From contig UQYP01000011.1 in assembly GCA_900545335.1 (NCBI GenBank), positions 10,158 through 74,157 on the forward strand: a DNA stretch of 64,000 bases. Direction: 5' to 3'. Shown here piece after piece: positions 6,949-16,465 of this stretch (positions are counted from its first letter, which is position 1; every line of letters starts with the position of its first letter). The notes beneath the pieces were generated by a model. That model was not told where the DNA came from. It saw nothing but the letters and a program-made list of their open reading frames with translations, and did no database searches. A program made the position numbers and the translations under genes. The DNA is from an uncultured Sutterella sp. (GTDB lineage Bacteria > Pseudomonadota > Gammaproteobacteria > Burkholderiales > Burkholderiaceae_F).

Positions 6949-9471
6949 TTAGAAAAGATAGTTGAATCGACCGGATACGACCCAAGTATCAGCTGTTTCA
7001 CCTCCGGCCGTTTTTTCAATATCCATCTGTAAGGACATATTGTCTTTCCAGTTGAAATACCCGCCGACACCGAAAGTTGACCAAGTATCTTTATCGCCCC
7101 AGTTGACGTCTACCTTGTGGCTAACGTCGCTAAACACGGCATCCTGACCGTCAGTGAATTGATGTAAGACGTCAGCACGTGCGTAAAGTTCAGCTGCGTA
7201 GTTGGAGGCTTCAAAGGCTTTACCGACTCTGAGACCCATACGACCAATGACGCTTATATCATCATCGGCTTTGACTTTCATGCTGCGTTCGGTGCGGTAG
7301 TCATAATCGCCAAGGTAGGCCACTTGAAGCTGTAATTGCGGTTCAATAAAGACGTTATGTTCATCTTTAAAGTTGTAGCCGTACTCAGCAGACAGCGCTG
7401 CATACTTTTGATCAAATGAACCGCTTGTTGATAAAGCGCCGGCTTGGTTTGTTACATCGAATTCGTTATCAACCTGACCGAAGCGGGCCACGAAGTCCAA
7501 ATAGTGAGAACCAAACGTTAAAGTGTCGTAAATCGAAGCTTCATAGCGCTTTAAGTCGCCGGATCCCTTAAGATCACTGAAGTCGGACTCGCCGTCAGTA
7601 TAGGCAAAACTGACACCTAAACGATTATCTGCAGAAGTCGCTTTTTCATAGCCCACATAGACTGTAGTGAGGTCTGCGTCATAGAGGTGTTCGGCACCGA
7701 CTTCGCCGTATTGGACGCGAGCCCAAAGACCGTCTTTTTCATTGTTTTGGAAAACAGCATTTTGCAGACGACGATCCCGACGGTCCATGCTTGTGGCTAA
7801 GTCATAGCTTGCGTAACCGGCAGAACGCATACCGATAGAGGCGGCAGATTCAATTAAATTCACGCGTTTGATGAACCACTCTTTACCGTCGACAAACTCT
7901 TGAGGATTAAATGTCCAACCATCCTCTACAAAGCTGTCGTAAGAGATGTCACTGATTTGCTCGGCGTTTTGAATTTCTCTGGAGTCAATTTCAAGCTCAT
8001 AATCAAAAAGGTGCTGCCCATAGAAATTTTCTTTGTCAGTAAAGGTAACGGCTTTACCTTCTTGGTTCGCATTTTTATGCGTCAGAGCAAATGTCAGGGT
8101 ATTGGTCGGCGAAACAGACTCTAAGCGTTCCAAATTATAGGGTTCAATATAGTGTTGACCGCCTGTGCTTGAAGACTCAATAAAGACCATGTCGCTGTTT
8201 TGCTTATTCTCAGCATCAAGATCCAATCGGAAGATACCCTGAGAACCCTTCAAGTCACCAATTCGAACATAATCATGGTTGACGTTGGCAAGTGCGGGCC
8301 AGAGTTCCAAAAGGCTCTTTCCATCATAAGTGATGCTTCCCCAGGTTTGTTGGATATTCTCGTCAAACAGATTGATAATGCCGCCGTTTAACGTGATAGA
8401 GCTGATGCGCTTAAGAGAGGGAGAGAATGTTGCTGTTGCTCCTCCTGGACCTGAGTACGGTTTCTCTTCATCCGGTTTGACTCCAAAGTATGTCCACTGG
8501 GCACCATTTTCAAATGTTAGGTCCAGTTTTTCATTAATTTGGGAAGCAGTTATTTTTAGGTCATTAGATAGAACACTACCGATTTTGTCTTTTACCGCCT
8601 GACTATACAAAGGATTGTTAAGATATTCATCAATTCCTAACCCTTCATATTGATTGCTAAGTAGTTTATTGATGTCATCAGCACCGTTCAGTATCATTTC
8701 GAGGTTATTACCAAGATAATTTAGCTTAATGTTAATGGACTGAATATTGGTAAAAGTTTGCTCATCTCCAAACCAGAAGGATTCACTGCCTGAGAACGTT
8801 CCGCTGACAGAAGATCCATAGGTTCCGAAATCAAAGAATAAGCTGTCAATGCTGCCGATAATTTGATTATTTGTGGAACGAAGATGGACTTTTCCTCCGT
8901 TTTTTGCGGATATCGCGTCAGGTTTTTGTGCGAGAGCCAAGACAGAAGTTTTAGTGCCTTCATTACCTAAAAAAATCTCAGCATGTTCCAATGCATACAC
9001 AGCATTAGCGCCGACCGTTTCGCTTCCTTCTATTCCGGGGGCGACATTGTGAAATGTTGAAATAGACACATCACCTCTGAGGTCAATTTTTGAATTTTCA
9101 CCAACTGCGTACAGTGCATTACTGCCGGAATCGCCCTCAAAATCAGGCTTACCATCACTATTTTCATCAGGAGGCATTTGTGCGGAGAGATGAATGTTTG
9201 TAGATCCGTGAACAGTGAGGGTTTTACCATCAACAGCGACTGTATACCGATCGTTTTCAATTGTCGGTGTGAGTTCAATGTTGATATTTTGATATTCGTT
9301 AGGAATCTGGCTGGTTGAATTTAAATTTAAAACTCTATCAATGTTACCGTCATAGTTTTCTACTTCTGTGTTTTCTACTTCTGGTGTGTAGATAAAATCT
9401 TCAGCAGCATAAGTCGAATTAAACAATGAAATTAAAGCTGCTGCAATTAAAGTTTTTTTAATCGGCTTCAA
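6949..9471 (-). CDS. Autotransporter outer-membrane protein, phase-variable (present tract length reads OFF)
   Basis: An 840-codon frame encodes a type Va autotransporter. A Sec signal peptide (IKKTLIAAALISLF...STYAA) is followed by a long low-cysteine passenger and, from about residue 570, a pertactin-type beta-barrel (LWARVQYGEVGAE onward) ending in the outer-membrane signature NYLF. The passenger shows no catalytic motif that I recognise, so adhesin-like is only a guess. The frame's own first start is a TTG at 9471 without a Shine-Dalgarno. A much better start, ATG at 9508-9506 with GAGGAA 4-5 nt upstream, lies just before a C10 tract (9495-9486). With ten C the ATG frame stops after 16 codons; with nine (or twelve) it enters this frame and extends the signal peptide N-terminus. 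The 3' end faces a DUF4143 ATPase. Confidence 0.85.
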   Translation of the reverse strand: MKPIKKTLIAAALISLFNSTYAAEDFIYTPEVENTEVENYDGNIDRVLNLNSTSQIPNEYQNINIELTPTIENDRYTVAVDGKTLTVHGSTNIHLSAQMPPDENSDGKPDFEGDSGSNALYAVGENSKIDLRGDVSISTFHNVAPGIEGSETVGANAVYALEHAEIFLGNEGTKTSVLALAQKPDAISAKNGGKVHLRSTNNQIIGSIDSLFFDFGTYGSSVSGTFSGSESFWFGDEQTFTNIQSINIKLNYLGNNLEMILNGADDINKLLSNQYEGLGIDEYLNNPLYSQAVKDKIGSVLSNDLKITASQINEKLDLTFENGAQWTYFGVKPDEEKPYSGPGGATATFSPSLKRISSITLNGGIINLFDENIQQTWGSITYDGKSLLELWPALANVNHDYVRIGDLKGSQGIFRLDLDAENKQNSDMVFIESSSTGGQHYIEPYNLERLESVSPTNTLTFALTHKNANQEGKAVTFTDKENFYGQHLFDYELEIDSREIQNAEQISDISYDSFVEDGWTFNPQEFVDGKEWFIKRVNLIESAASIGMRSAGYASYDLATSMDRRDRRLQNAVFQNNEKDGLWARVQYGEVGAEHLYDADLTTVYVGYEKATSADNRLGVSFAYTDGESDFSDLKGSGDLKRYEASIYDTLTFGSHYLDFVARFGQVDNEFDVTNQAGALSTSGSFDQKYAALSAEYGYNFKDEHNVFIEPQLQLQVAYLGDYDYRTERSMKVKADDDISVIGRMGLRVGKAFEASNYAAELYARADVLHQFTDGQDAVFSDVSHKVDVNWGDKDTWSTFGVGGYFNWKDNMSLQMDIEKTAGGETADTWVVSGRFNYLF

Positions 9472-9485
9472 TGAAGCAATTTTTC

Positions 9486-9495
9486 GGGGGGGGGG
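9486..9495 (-). repeat. C10 homopolymer (G10 on plus), translational phase switch
   Basis: Ten consecutive G on the plus strand lie between the strong-SD ATG at 9508 and the autotransporter frame. Codon counting from the ATG gives 3n+3 C for an in-frame read, so 9 or 12 is ON while 10 is OFF. Tracts of this length slip readily during replication. Confidence 0.85.
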
Positions 9496-9561
9496 TAGTG
9501 AAATTCATTTTGTTCCTCAATGAACCTATCTTTTGTCGAGGATATAATTTTCCCAAAAGCC

Positions 9562-9575
9562 TTTAATTCGATCAA
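9562..9575 (-). promoter_or_regulatory. Weak FNR-like box upstream of the phase-variable autotransporter
   Basis: On the minus strand TTGAT-CGAA-TTAAA has one perfect and one degraded half of TTGAT-N4-ATCAA. A TTATAT hexamer lies about 20 bp downstream. The position would suit an activator site, but the second half-site is poor, so this stays tentative. Confidence 0.3.
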
Positions 9576-9729
9576 GTTTTTGTGGTTAGTACTGAGTCGA
9601 GAAGAGCGTTTCTGTTGCTTTATAGATAAAAGACTTTATCGCACGAATATAAATGGGAAAAGAAACGATTTAAGCAAAAAAATTAGGGCTGAATCTTCAG
9701 CCCCAAAGCACTTCAAAAAGAGATTCTTA

Positions 9730-10686
9730 CTACCAACCGGCCGAGAAATAAGCCTGAGTGATATGGTAGTAAATCGGAGCGGAGAACATGAGAGGCGCGA
9801 GGCGTTCAAGATTGCCGCGGCCGATATATTTATCCCCGTCCATAAAGCGGCTGCCTAAAGAGCGCTTCACTGACGAAATAACGATATCACCGAAGGCACC
9901 GGTTACCACAATGACGCAGGCCATAACGAGTGCCTGCCAGGTTCTGAACGGTGTCATCCAGAATAAGGCATAGCCCACCAAAATGGTGATGGCTCCGCCG
10001 ATCAATGTGCCTTTGATGGTCTTATGCGGATTGTCTCTTAAGGTCTTGCCGCCAAAGTAGGAGCTTGCCATCACGACAAACAAGTCGCCCAAGAAAACGA
10101 TCAAGAGGTAAAAGAGCAACAGAAGCGACGGGCTTGAACCAAAGCGTGTGATGTCAAAATTCATCAAAGCAGGAGCATGGCTAATACAGTAAACGCTCAG
10201 CATTACACCCCATTGGATTTTGGCTACACGTTCAAGGAACCGGTCATTGTCAGGCCGCAGGGACATCAGAACAGGCAAAAGTAAAAAGAGGTAGACCGGA
10301 ATAAAAACTGTAAAGAGCCAATAGCGGTCTAGGCCGATCAGGACATACTGAAGCGGAATGACAATATAAAAGGAGACTACCAAGGCCCAATGGTCCGATA
10401 CTTTAATCGGCGTAAGAGCAACAAACTCTCTGAAGGTGAAGAAACTCACCAGGGCAAAAACAATCAGAAGAACGTTTTGGCCTGCCCAAAAAGCTAAAGT
10501 AAAGACGATGATCAGCCACCAGCCCATTTTTACCCGAGAGTTGACCACCCGGATACGCTCAATTTGTTCCGGATTCGTTGTTTTTCGGATCGCCCAGTGG
10601 CAGTAGCTTGTGCCGAAGGCAGCCAACAGCACCAACACGACAAGCACAAGCGTATAGGTTTCCTGTAATGTAATTCCTAAGCGCAT
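9730..10686 (-). CDS. CDP-diglyceride synthase-like phosphatidate cytidylyltransferase (YnbB/CdsA type)
   Basis: This 318-residue inner-membrane protein has about eight predicted helices. It ends with the CdsA signature region (GAFGDIVISSVKRSLGSRFM then GHGN-like GRGNLERLAP), the last cytoplasmic loop carrying the metal-binding Asp. Family members transfer CMP from CTP to phosphatidic acid, giving CDP-diacylglycerol. An earlier conserved block (VVMASSYFGGKTL) is also present. The arrangement, one base downstream of a PlsC-type acyltransferase, matches the YnbB-type accessory cytidylyltransferases rather than the housekeeping cdsA next to bamA. So this may be a second, specialised enzyme. The final residues AYFSAGW reach the stop at 9730. 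Confidence 0.82.
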   Translation of the reverse strand: MRLGITLQETYTLVLVVLVLLAAFGTSYCHWAIRKTTNPEQIERIRVVNSRVKMGWWLIIVFTLAFWAGQNVLLIVFALVSFFTFREFVALTPIKVSDHWALVVSFYIVIPLQYVLIGLDRYWLFTVFIPVYLFLLLPVLMSLRPDNDRFLERVAKIQWGVMLSVYCISHAPALMNFDITRFGSSPSLLLLFYLLIVFLGDLFVVMASSYFGGKTLRDNPHKTIKGTLIGGAITILVGYALFWMTPFRTWQALVMACVIVVTGAFGDIVISSVKRSLGSRFMDGDKYIGRGNLERLAPLMFSAPIYYHITQAYFSAGW

Positions 10687-10687
10687 C

Positions 10688-11338
10688 TTATGCCTCCGAC
10701 AGTTTAATCACCGCTTCACGGGCGCGAGCGAGAAACACATCCTTCGGGTCATCAGGACTGAAGGGCAGAGGGGCTCCGAAGCGAATGGAGCAGACGGTAG
10801 GCACCGGAATCAAAGCTCCCTTGGGCATAGCCCGATAAAGGTTTTCAATATAAACCGGAATGAGTTCTACATTGGGAAACTCTCGTGCCAAGCGCCAAAT
10901 ACCGCTTTTGAATTCACTCGGAATGGCCTGAGGGCGTCTCGTTCCTTCCGGGAAAATAATCATTGAAGAGCCTTCTCTTAAGCAATCGCGCAGGGGTTCG
11001 AGCGGATCGGAGTGCTCAGTGCGGCGGCGGTCGACTAAAACGACATTGAGTTCTTCAATTGCAATACGGCGGCGGATAGCGCCTTTCACCCAGTAGTCTT
11101 TGGCCGCAACGGGGCGGGTATGCGAGCGCATTTCTTTGGGAAGTGACGACCAGATCACAATCGTATCCAAGTGGCTCGTGTGATTGGCAAAGTAAATTCG
11201 TTGCTTATCCGAAGGGGAGCTGCCGATCCACTGAGGATAGGCGCCGACCAACAGGCGCGTCAGCAACACAATAGGAGTCATTAATCGAAACAAGGTTTTT
11301 ACCCCTTTAGGTGACGGCTCTTCGGGGCCGTCAATCAA
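10688..11338 (-). CDS. PlsC-type 1-acyl-glycerol-3-phosphate acyltransferase
   Basis: This protein of at most 216 residues carries the acyltransferase motifs NHTSHLD (H53-x4-D58) and FPEGTRR (E131), with the substrate-pocket LIPVYI near residue 156. It should acylate lysophosphatidate at the inner-membrane face and feed phosphatidate to the cytidylyltransferase one base downstream. The start is uncertain. The listed TTG (11338) has no Shine-Dalgarno and sits on a hairpin TGACGGC / GCCGTCA (11312-11333). A TTG at 11293, eight bases after AAAGGGG, fits better and would remove 15 residues without touching the motifs. Confidence 0.85.
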   Translation of the reverse strand: MIDGPEEPSPKGVKTLFRLMTPIVLLTRLLVGAYPQWIGSSPSDKQRIYFANHTSHLDTIVIWSSLPKEMRSHTRPVAAKDYWVKGAIRRRIAIEELNVVLVDRRRTEHSDPLEPLRDCLREGSSMIIFPEGTRRPQAIPSEFKSGIWRLAREFPNVELIPVYIENLYRAMPKGALIPVPTVCSIRFGAPLPFSPDDPKDVFLARAREAVIKLSEA

Positions 11339-11416
11339 AATCGCTACAAGTACAGATAATAATGCAAATTAGATCCGTTCGTAATGCAATAGGTTCGTTT
11401 TTGCCTCGAACTGTCT

Positions 11417-12223
11417 CTAAATTGCTCGACTTTTAAGTGCCGGCAAAATGTCGCGGGCTTGCTTAATTCGGTTTTCATAGACTTCTGCCAGCAATACTCC
11501 CTCACCTTGGGTGAGTTCGGCAACCGTTACGCCCCAAGGATCAATCAAAATGCTGTGTCCCCAGGTCTGGCGTCCGCTTTCATGAAGGCCACCTTGTGCA
11601 CAGGCTAAAACATAACATTGATTTTCAATGGCGCGGGCGCGCAAAAGCGTGTCCCAGTGGGCTCGTCCGGTAAAGGTCGTGAAAGCTGCGGGCAAAGTGA
11701 TGATATCGGGCGTGCCTAATTGTCGGAAGAGTTCCGGAAAACGCAGGTCAAAGCAGACTGAGAGTCCCACCTTCCAAGCACCTTCCCAGGTTTCAATGTC
11801 AACCGATTTCACTTCTTTGCCGGCTTGTGTGATTTGGCCTTCATGATAGCTCTCATCACCCCGCTCAAATTGGAAAAGATGAATTTTGTCGTATCGGGCC
11901 TCTACCTCACCGTTGGGGTTGTAAACAATGCAGGCATCAATAAAGTGCTGATCATCGTCTGCTTTTAAAGGAATGGTTCCGGCCACAAGCCACGTTTGGT
12001 TATCTTTTGCGGCCTCACTCATCGCTTTTTGTACAGGACCGTTGCCGTACTCCTCTGCTGCCGCCAGGAGTTCTTGGGGATTATTGGGCATCAATGAAAA
12101 GTATTCCGGCAGCACAATTAATTCCGCGCCGCTTTGGGCCGCTGAATCTATCAGTGCTCTGGCAGTATGTATGTTGGCTTCAATATTTGTGCCGGAAACC
12201 ATTTGACAGGCAGCAATTCGCAT
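11417..12223 (-). CDS. nit1: Carbon-nitrogen hydrolase, Nit1-type (deaminated glutathione amidase)
   Basis: A 268-residue nitrilase-superfamily enzyme with the full Glu-Lys-Cys triad: E40 (LPEY), K113 (YDKIHLF) and C157 (SVCFDLRFPE). The KIHLFQF and CFDLRFPELFR blocks fit the Nit1/NitA branch, which repairs deaminated glutathione; a general omega-amidase role is the alternative. It lies 15 nt downstream of yhdP, the usual betaproteobacterial order (yhdP-nit), and probably shares its transcript. Confidence 0.87.
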   Translation of the reverse strand: MRIAACQMVSGTNIEANIHTARALIDSAAQSGAELIVLPEYFSLMPNNPQELLAAAEEYGNGPVQKAMSEAAKDNQTWLVAGTIPLKADDDQHFIDACIVYNPNGEVEARYDKIHLFQFERGDESYHEGQITQAGKEVKSVDIETWEGAWKVGLSVCFDLRFPELFRQLGTPDIITLPAAFTTFTGRAHWDTLLRARAIENQCYVLACAQGGLHESGRQTWGHSILIDPWGVTVAELTQGEGVLLAEVYENRIKQARDILPALKSRAI

Positions 12224-12238
12224 AAATTTTCCTTTCTT

Positions 12239-15200
12239 TTAGGGAGCGACGGCAGGTGAACCGGCAGTGCCTTTTTCGCCCACCTTTGTGATAACCGGAT
12301 CTTCCAGAGAACCGGTGATTTCGTATTCAGTACTTAAGAATTCAGAGAGCGGCGCCTGAAGTGCAAGCTGAGCAATAAAACTTCCGACTCCTAAAATCGG
12401 GTTGGCTATACCCAGAGCCAGACTTGCCCCACCCAAACTGATGTCAGGCAAAACCGTCACTTTAGTGTTTTGCGTCATCTTATTCAGGTCCATTGTACCT
12501 TCTGCCAAAATGGTTGCCTGAGGACCGATGATGCGGAAGTTATTCGATTTCATCACCCCGTTTGTGATGGTATTGTTCGCGATCACGCGGTCAAAGACAA
12601 AACCTTGTCCGACAACATCCCTGAAGTCAAGTGTCAGACGACGCAAAAGCGTTTGCAGAGACAGTAAAGACATCAGTCGTCCGGCGCCCGGTTCAACCTG
12701 AAGAATTTGCCCCGAGACCAGAGCCGTAGAAATCGAACCGTTGAGCGTCTCTGTATTAAAGTCAACAGGTGCTCCGTTCCAAGAGAGATTGGTGTGCAGC
12801 TGACCGCTGCCGTCATTGATAACGTGAGCAAGCTTAAAGCGCTCGAGCAATTCACCCAAATCCGTAACGTCCAGTGTGGCTTCAAGTGAGGTCTGAGAGT
12901 TCTTTCTTTGACCGGCATTCCAGCTGCCGCTTGCCGTCAGCTTTGCATCGTTATTAGTGAGCGAAAATTCCTTCAGGTTCCAAAGCGTACTGGGTCCCTT
13001 GCCTTCGTTTTCAGCCCAGAGCTTGAGTTCGCCTAATTCATAGTCCTCAAAACGCAAATCTTTAATGGTAAGTGCCACAGAGGGCAGCGATTGTGTTTCT
13101 TTGGGAGCCGCTTTCATAGCCTCATCAACAATTTCAGGTCGCGGAATATGTAAATAGTCAAAATTAGCTGTCACAAGCGGATGGGAGTGGCTTGTGCGAG
13201 GGGTGAAGTTAAATTGTGCCTTGGCAAGGGTGCTCGCAATGGAGCCGCTCCAGGCGCCTGAAGGGTAAGCCTTGGCATCGACTTTAACGGCGTCAAAATT
13301 CAGACCTTTATAACCCAAACGATCGATTTGGATATTGGCGCGGTTTAAGTCGAGCGCCTTCATTTCACGCTTCGGATCAGCCATAAGCACTTCGTTTGAT
13401 TGAGTCAGAATGTTTTCCCAATCTTCCCACTTAAAGTTTGGAGCCTGAATGTAAAGAGCCAACCCGTCGCTTGTCGGAGAAAGCGCTAAACGTTTACCGA
13501 CCGATAAAACGCCTCTTTGGGTCTTTAAGCCTTGTTTAGTTGAGGTGTAGTGAAGCTCCATCCCTAAACGATCGGCTAAAGCAAGCTTCATTTTTGATGC
13601 ACAGCGCTCATTTTTTGCACAATTTTCAAAATCAAACCGAAGCGGCCATGCGTTCTCGGGCTTTTTATTAAACGGAGCAGGGGCGTTACCCTTAATGCCG
13701 AGAAGGTCGCTTGTGACATGAATTTCAACCCCGTGATCGATCTCGACCACAGTTTTAACCGGAGTGGTCCCTTCAAAGTGAGTTAAAAGAGAAGCGATGC
13801 CCGGAGAATCAATGATTTTTCCGGCAGCCTCAGGCGTTGCATCGGCCTGAGCTGTTATGCGGATTTTGCCTTTTTCATCGGTTGAGATTTCTCCGCTTGC
13901 AGGACTGCCGTAAATTAGAGCGGTTAAATCCGACGCCCAAAGACCTTTTTCCGTGAAAGTCACTGAGCCCTTAGCCTGAGTCATTTCAGGCACGTTTCGC
14001 ATGGCAATCGTGTTGTCGTTTAAATGGACAGTGCCGGAGACTTCGGTATTTTTAAGATCCGTTATGGGGATATTTAAAAAGAGCTCAAGAGAGGCCTCTC
14101 CCGTGGCTTCAGTCCCAACGAAAGGGTCACCGATCATGGCTGAGACGGGGCTCTGGTTGACCCATTGAGCCATATTTTGAAGAGAAGTCTGACTTCTGCC
14201 CTTAATGATTAAGGGCAAACCTTTTGCGCTATAGCTGGGGATTTCTGCAGTTACGTCAGTGACGGTTGCTCCCATTGAGACGCCGCTTTGAGCATGAACC
14301 CACATCGACATCCCTTCAAAAACCAATTCACCGTTGATTTTTTCAAAGACAGGCCACTCGCTTGCAATCCAGTGACCGTTTTTATCTTTTTTGTGGGTGG
14401 GCACATAATCAAGCTTGACGTTTTCTGCTACGCCCGAAATACGGAAAACGTAACCTTTGTCCTTTTGATTGACGTACGGGAATTCGGTCAAAGGTCCGTA
14501 GAGATCGACTTTACCGTCTCGGGCAATACCGTCCTGTAAGGCAGCTTTAAGCCAATCGTTAGTCGGCTTTCCGCCCGCCACAATCGGAATAAAGCGGTGT
14601 GCGGCAGAGGCTCTTAAATAATGAAGGTCTCCGCGCACTTCAAGCGTTCCGAGCTCGCCCGTGTCATACCATCCGCCGTGCACCTGTGCTGAAGCGTCAC
14701 GATTGGAAATCAGCAGATTTTCAACTTTGAATTCCAGTTTCGGTTGAATTGTCCAACTCGCCTGCATTTGAAGCGTGTCGAGCTGGAAGTCTTTTTCAAA
14801 GAAAATACCCGGGAAACTCAAAGTACTGTTTGGCGCATCCAGGGTGATTTCTCCGCCCTCTTCACTTGCTGAGACAGTGCCGGAAAGATTGGAAAAGCCG
14901 AAGCGGTTACTGTCGCCTGCGCCTTCGGCAACATGGTCCTGTACAGAGACGTTTTTAAATTCCGAGCGGAAAGCATAATCGGTCGGTGCACTGATGGGCC
15001 CTTGCCACTGGCTTTTAAAGCCTACGATTGAGCCGCTTGCCTGCATGTCGCGAATGGTGTTGAGAATCTGATCGGGAATCGGCAGCTGCAGGCCGATTGT
15101 TGTGAGCGCGCGCAGATCGAAAGAATCAATGCTGAGCGTGCCGTCATAAAGGTTTCTGTCACGCAACACGCTCTCAAGCTTTACGTTGCCTAAGTAATAC

Positions 15201-16282
15201 GGAGCCTGACCGATGGGTTTGACCATCAGGTCCTGAGTGCTGAAAACGAGATGGTTGCCGTCCAAACTTTCTAGAATTCGGCCCTGAAGCACATCAACTC
15301 GGATCGGATCGTCGTCAGGCCGCCAACGAAGGCTCACATCGTGCAGTGAAACGTCAGCCGTAAGTTCAATCGGTCTGAGATTATCAAAATCAAGCCAGAT
15401 ATCAGCCTGGCCGGTGCCGTCCTCTAAGAAATGATCCAAGTTGACGCGTTTGGCAATCCGACCGAAATCAATTGAAGGAATCGAAGCGTAAATCGTGCCG
15501 TGCAGTCGTGCAAGGCGATTGTCTGATCCGGCCCATCTTTCCCGAAATGTTGCTCGGATATCAATGGGTGTTTCGTTTTCACGGATAGCCGTAGACTGCA
15601 GGCCGAACTTCCAGGCAATCATGTAGCGGTGCAAAACCGCATTGGTATCGTGCAAAAGGACAGGACGGGGATGGTCATTTGTAAAGTCAATGTAGTTAAA
15701 GTCCCCGTCAATGATTTCAAGATGCTCTTGAGACAAAACCCAATCGAGGAACTTTCTTCCGGCTGCAGCCCGATCACGGTTGGATTTAAGGGCGTTGTCA
15801 GAGCCGGAGGTGTCAATCTCAAAACCGGCGATATTAAAAAGCGTATCGCTTAACCGCTCAACATGAAGCCTTGGGTTGAAAATCACCAGTCTGGAAAAGG
15901 TTGGCTGCAGGGTATAGATCGAACTCAAAGAAAAGGTAGCCTGAACTTTCGGAAGACTCAAAGAGACGCGGTGCCCGGGGCGGGCAAAAGTGACGTCAGT
16001 GAGAGTAATACGGGGGCGAAGACGCTCCCAGTCTACGTGGATATCACGAGCCTCAATGAGCGTTCCGGTTCGCTCTTCGATATAAGTTTCCAGCTTGGGA
16101 TAAAACGTTTCGATATTGGGAACGATCCAAAGCCTTAGCGCCAGTAAAGTTGCCGCTAAAAAGAGATACAAAAACAATACGACCCACCCTGCCGTGCGTA
16201 AAAGCACTCGCCACTTACTCGGGCGAGTCGCACACAGCAGTCCGTTACCATTTTTTTTAAGGGTTGAGCGTGTGGGTGTCAA
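12239..16282 (-). CDS. yhdP: YhdP/AsmA-like envelope lipid-transfer protein
   Basis: This 1347-residue protein has one N-terminal membrane helix (residues ~27-52, VVLFLYLFLAATLLALRLW) and a very long periplasmic region rich in beta structure. The C-terminal AsmA-like region includes GRLMSLLSLQTLLRRLTLDF and the ending GVGSFIAQLALQAPLSEFLS. Length and layout match YhdP, one of the AsmA-like bridges thought to carry phospholipid from inner to outer membrane. The preferred start is unclear: the listed TTG at 16282 has no Shine-Dalgarno. A GTG about 28 codons later (just before LLRTAGWVVLF) would still keep the membrane helix. It leads the yhdP-nit1 transcription unit and is divergent from glnE. 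Confidence 0.9.
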   Translation of the reverse strand: MTPTRSTLKKNGNGLLCATRPSKWRVLLRTAGWVVLFLYLFLAATLLALRLWIVPNIETFYPKLETYIEERTGTLIEARDIHVDWERLRPRITLTDVTFARPGHRVSLSLPKVQATFSLSSIYTLQPTFSRLVIFNPRLHVERLSDTLFNIAGFEIDTSGSDNALKSNRDRAAAGRKFLDWVLSQEHLEIIDGDFNYIDFTNDHPRPVLLHDTNAVLHRYMIAWKFGLQSTAIRENETPIDIRATFRERWAGSDNRLARLHGTIYASIPSIDFGRIAKRVNLDHFLEDGTGQADIWLDFDNLRPIELTADVSLHDVSLRWRPDDDPIRVDVLQGRILESLDGNHLVFSTQDLMVKPIGQAPYYLGNVKLESVLRDRNLYDGTLSIDSFDLRALTTIGLQLPIPDQILNTIRDMQASGSIVGFKSQWQGPISAPTDYAFRSEFKNVSVQDHVAEGAGDSNRFGFSNLSGTVSASEEGGEITLDAPNSTLSFPGIFFEKDFQLDTLQMQASWTIQPKLEFKVENLLISNRDASAQVHGGWYDTGELGTLEVRGDLHYLRASAAHRFIPIVAGGKPTNDWLKAALQDGIARDGKVDLYGPLTEFPYVNQKDKGYVFRISGVAENVKLDYVPTHKKDKNGHWIASEWPVFEKINGELVFEGMSMWVHAQSGVSMGATVTDVTAEIPSYSAKGLPLIIKGRSQTSLQNMAQWVNQSPVSAMIGDPFVGTEATGEASLELFLNIPITDLKNTEVSGTVHLNDNTIAMRNVPEMTQAKGSVTFTEKGLWASDLTALIYGSPASGEISTDEKGKIRITAQADATPEAAGKIIDSPGIASLLTHFEGTTPVKTVVEIDHGVEIHVTSDLLGIKGNAPAPFNKKPENAWPLRFDFENCAKNERCASKMKLALADRLGMELHYTSTKQGLKTQRGVLSVGKRLALSPTSDGLALYIQAPNFKWEDWENILTQSNEVLMADPKREMKALDLNRANIQIDRLGYKGLNFDAVKVDAKAYPSGAWSGSIASTLAKAQFNFTPRTSHSHPLVTANFDYLHIPRPEIVDEAMKAAPKETQSLPSVALTIKDLRFEDYELGELKLWAENEGKGPSTLWNLKEFSLTNNDAKLTASGSWNAGQRKNSQTSLEATLDVTDLGELLERFKLAHVINDGSGQLHTNLSWNGAPVDFNTETLNGSISTALVSGQILQVEPGAGRLMSLLSLQTLLRRLTLDFRDVVGQGFVFDRVIANNTITNGVMKSNNFRIIGPQATILAEGTMDLNKMTQNTKVTVLPDISLGGASLALGIANPILGVGSFIAQLALQAPLSEFLSTEYEITGSLEDPVITKVGEKGTAGSPAVAP

Positions 16283-16427
16283 ATGAGAGGCCGAATCCGT
16301 TTATTGCAGTCGTAAAATTAATCAAACACCCTGAATTGTAGCGGTTTGGCTATGAGCGGTGGGCAAATTTCAAAAATTTTTCGACTGAAACTTTTAGAAA
16401 AATTTTGGCGCTTAGCTAAACTTTGAA

Positions 16428-16453
16428 AAAGCTCTTTTTCAAAGCTCTTTTTC
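16428..16453. repeat. Perfect 13-bp tandem repeat in the glnE leader
   Basis: AAAGCTCTTTTTC occurs twice head to tail (16428-16440, 16441-16453), ending 12 nt before the glnE ATG. Each copy contains the near-palindrome AAAGCTCTTT. No Shine-Dalgarno is visible between it and the start. Confidence 0.6.
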
Positions 16454-16465
16454 TATCGATAAAAA

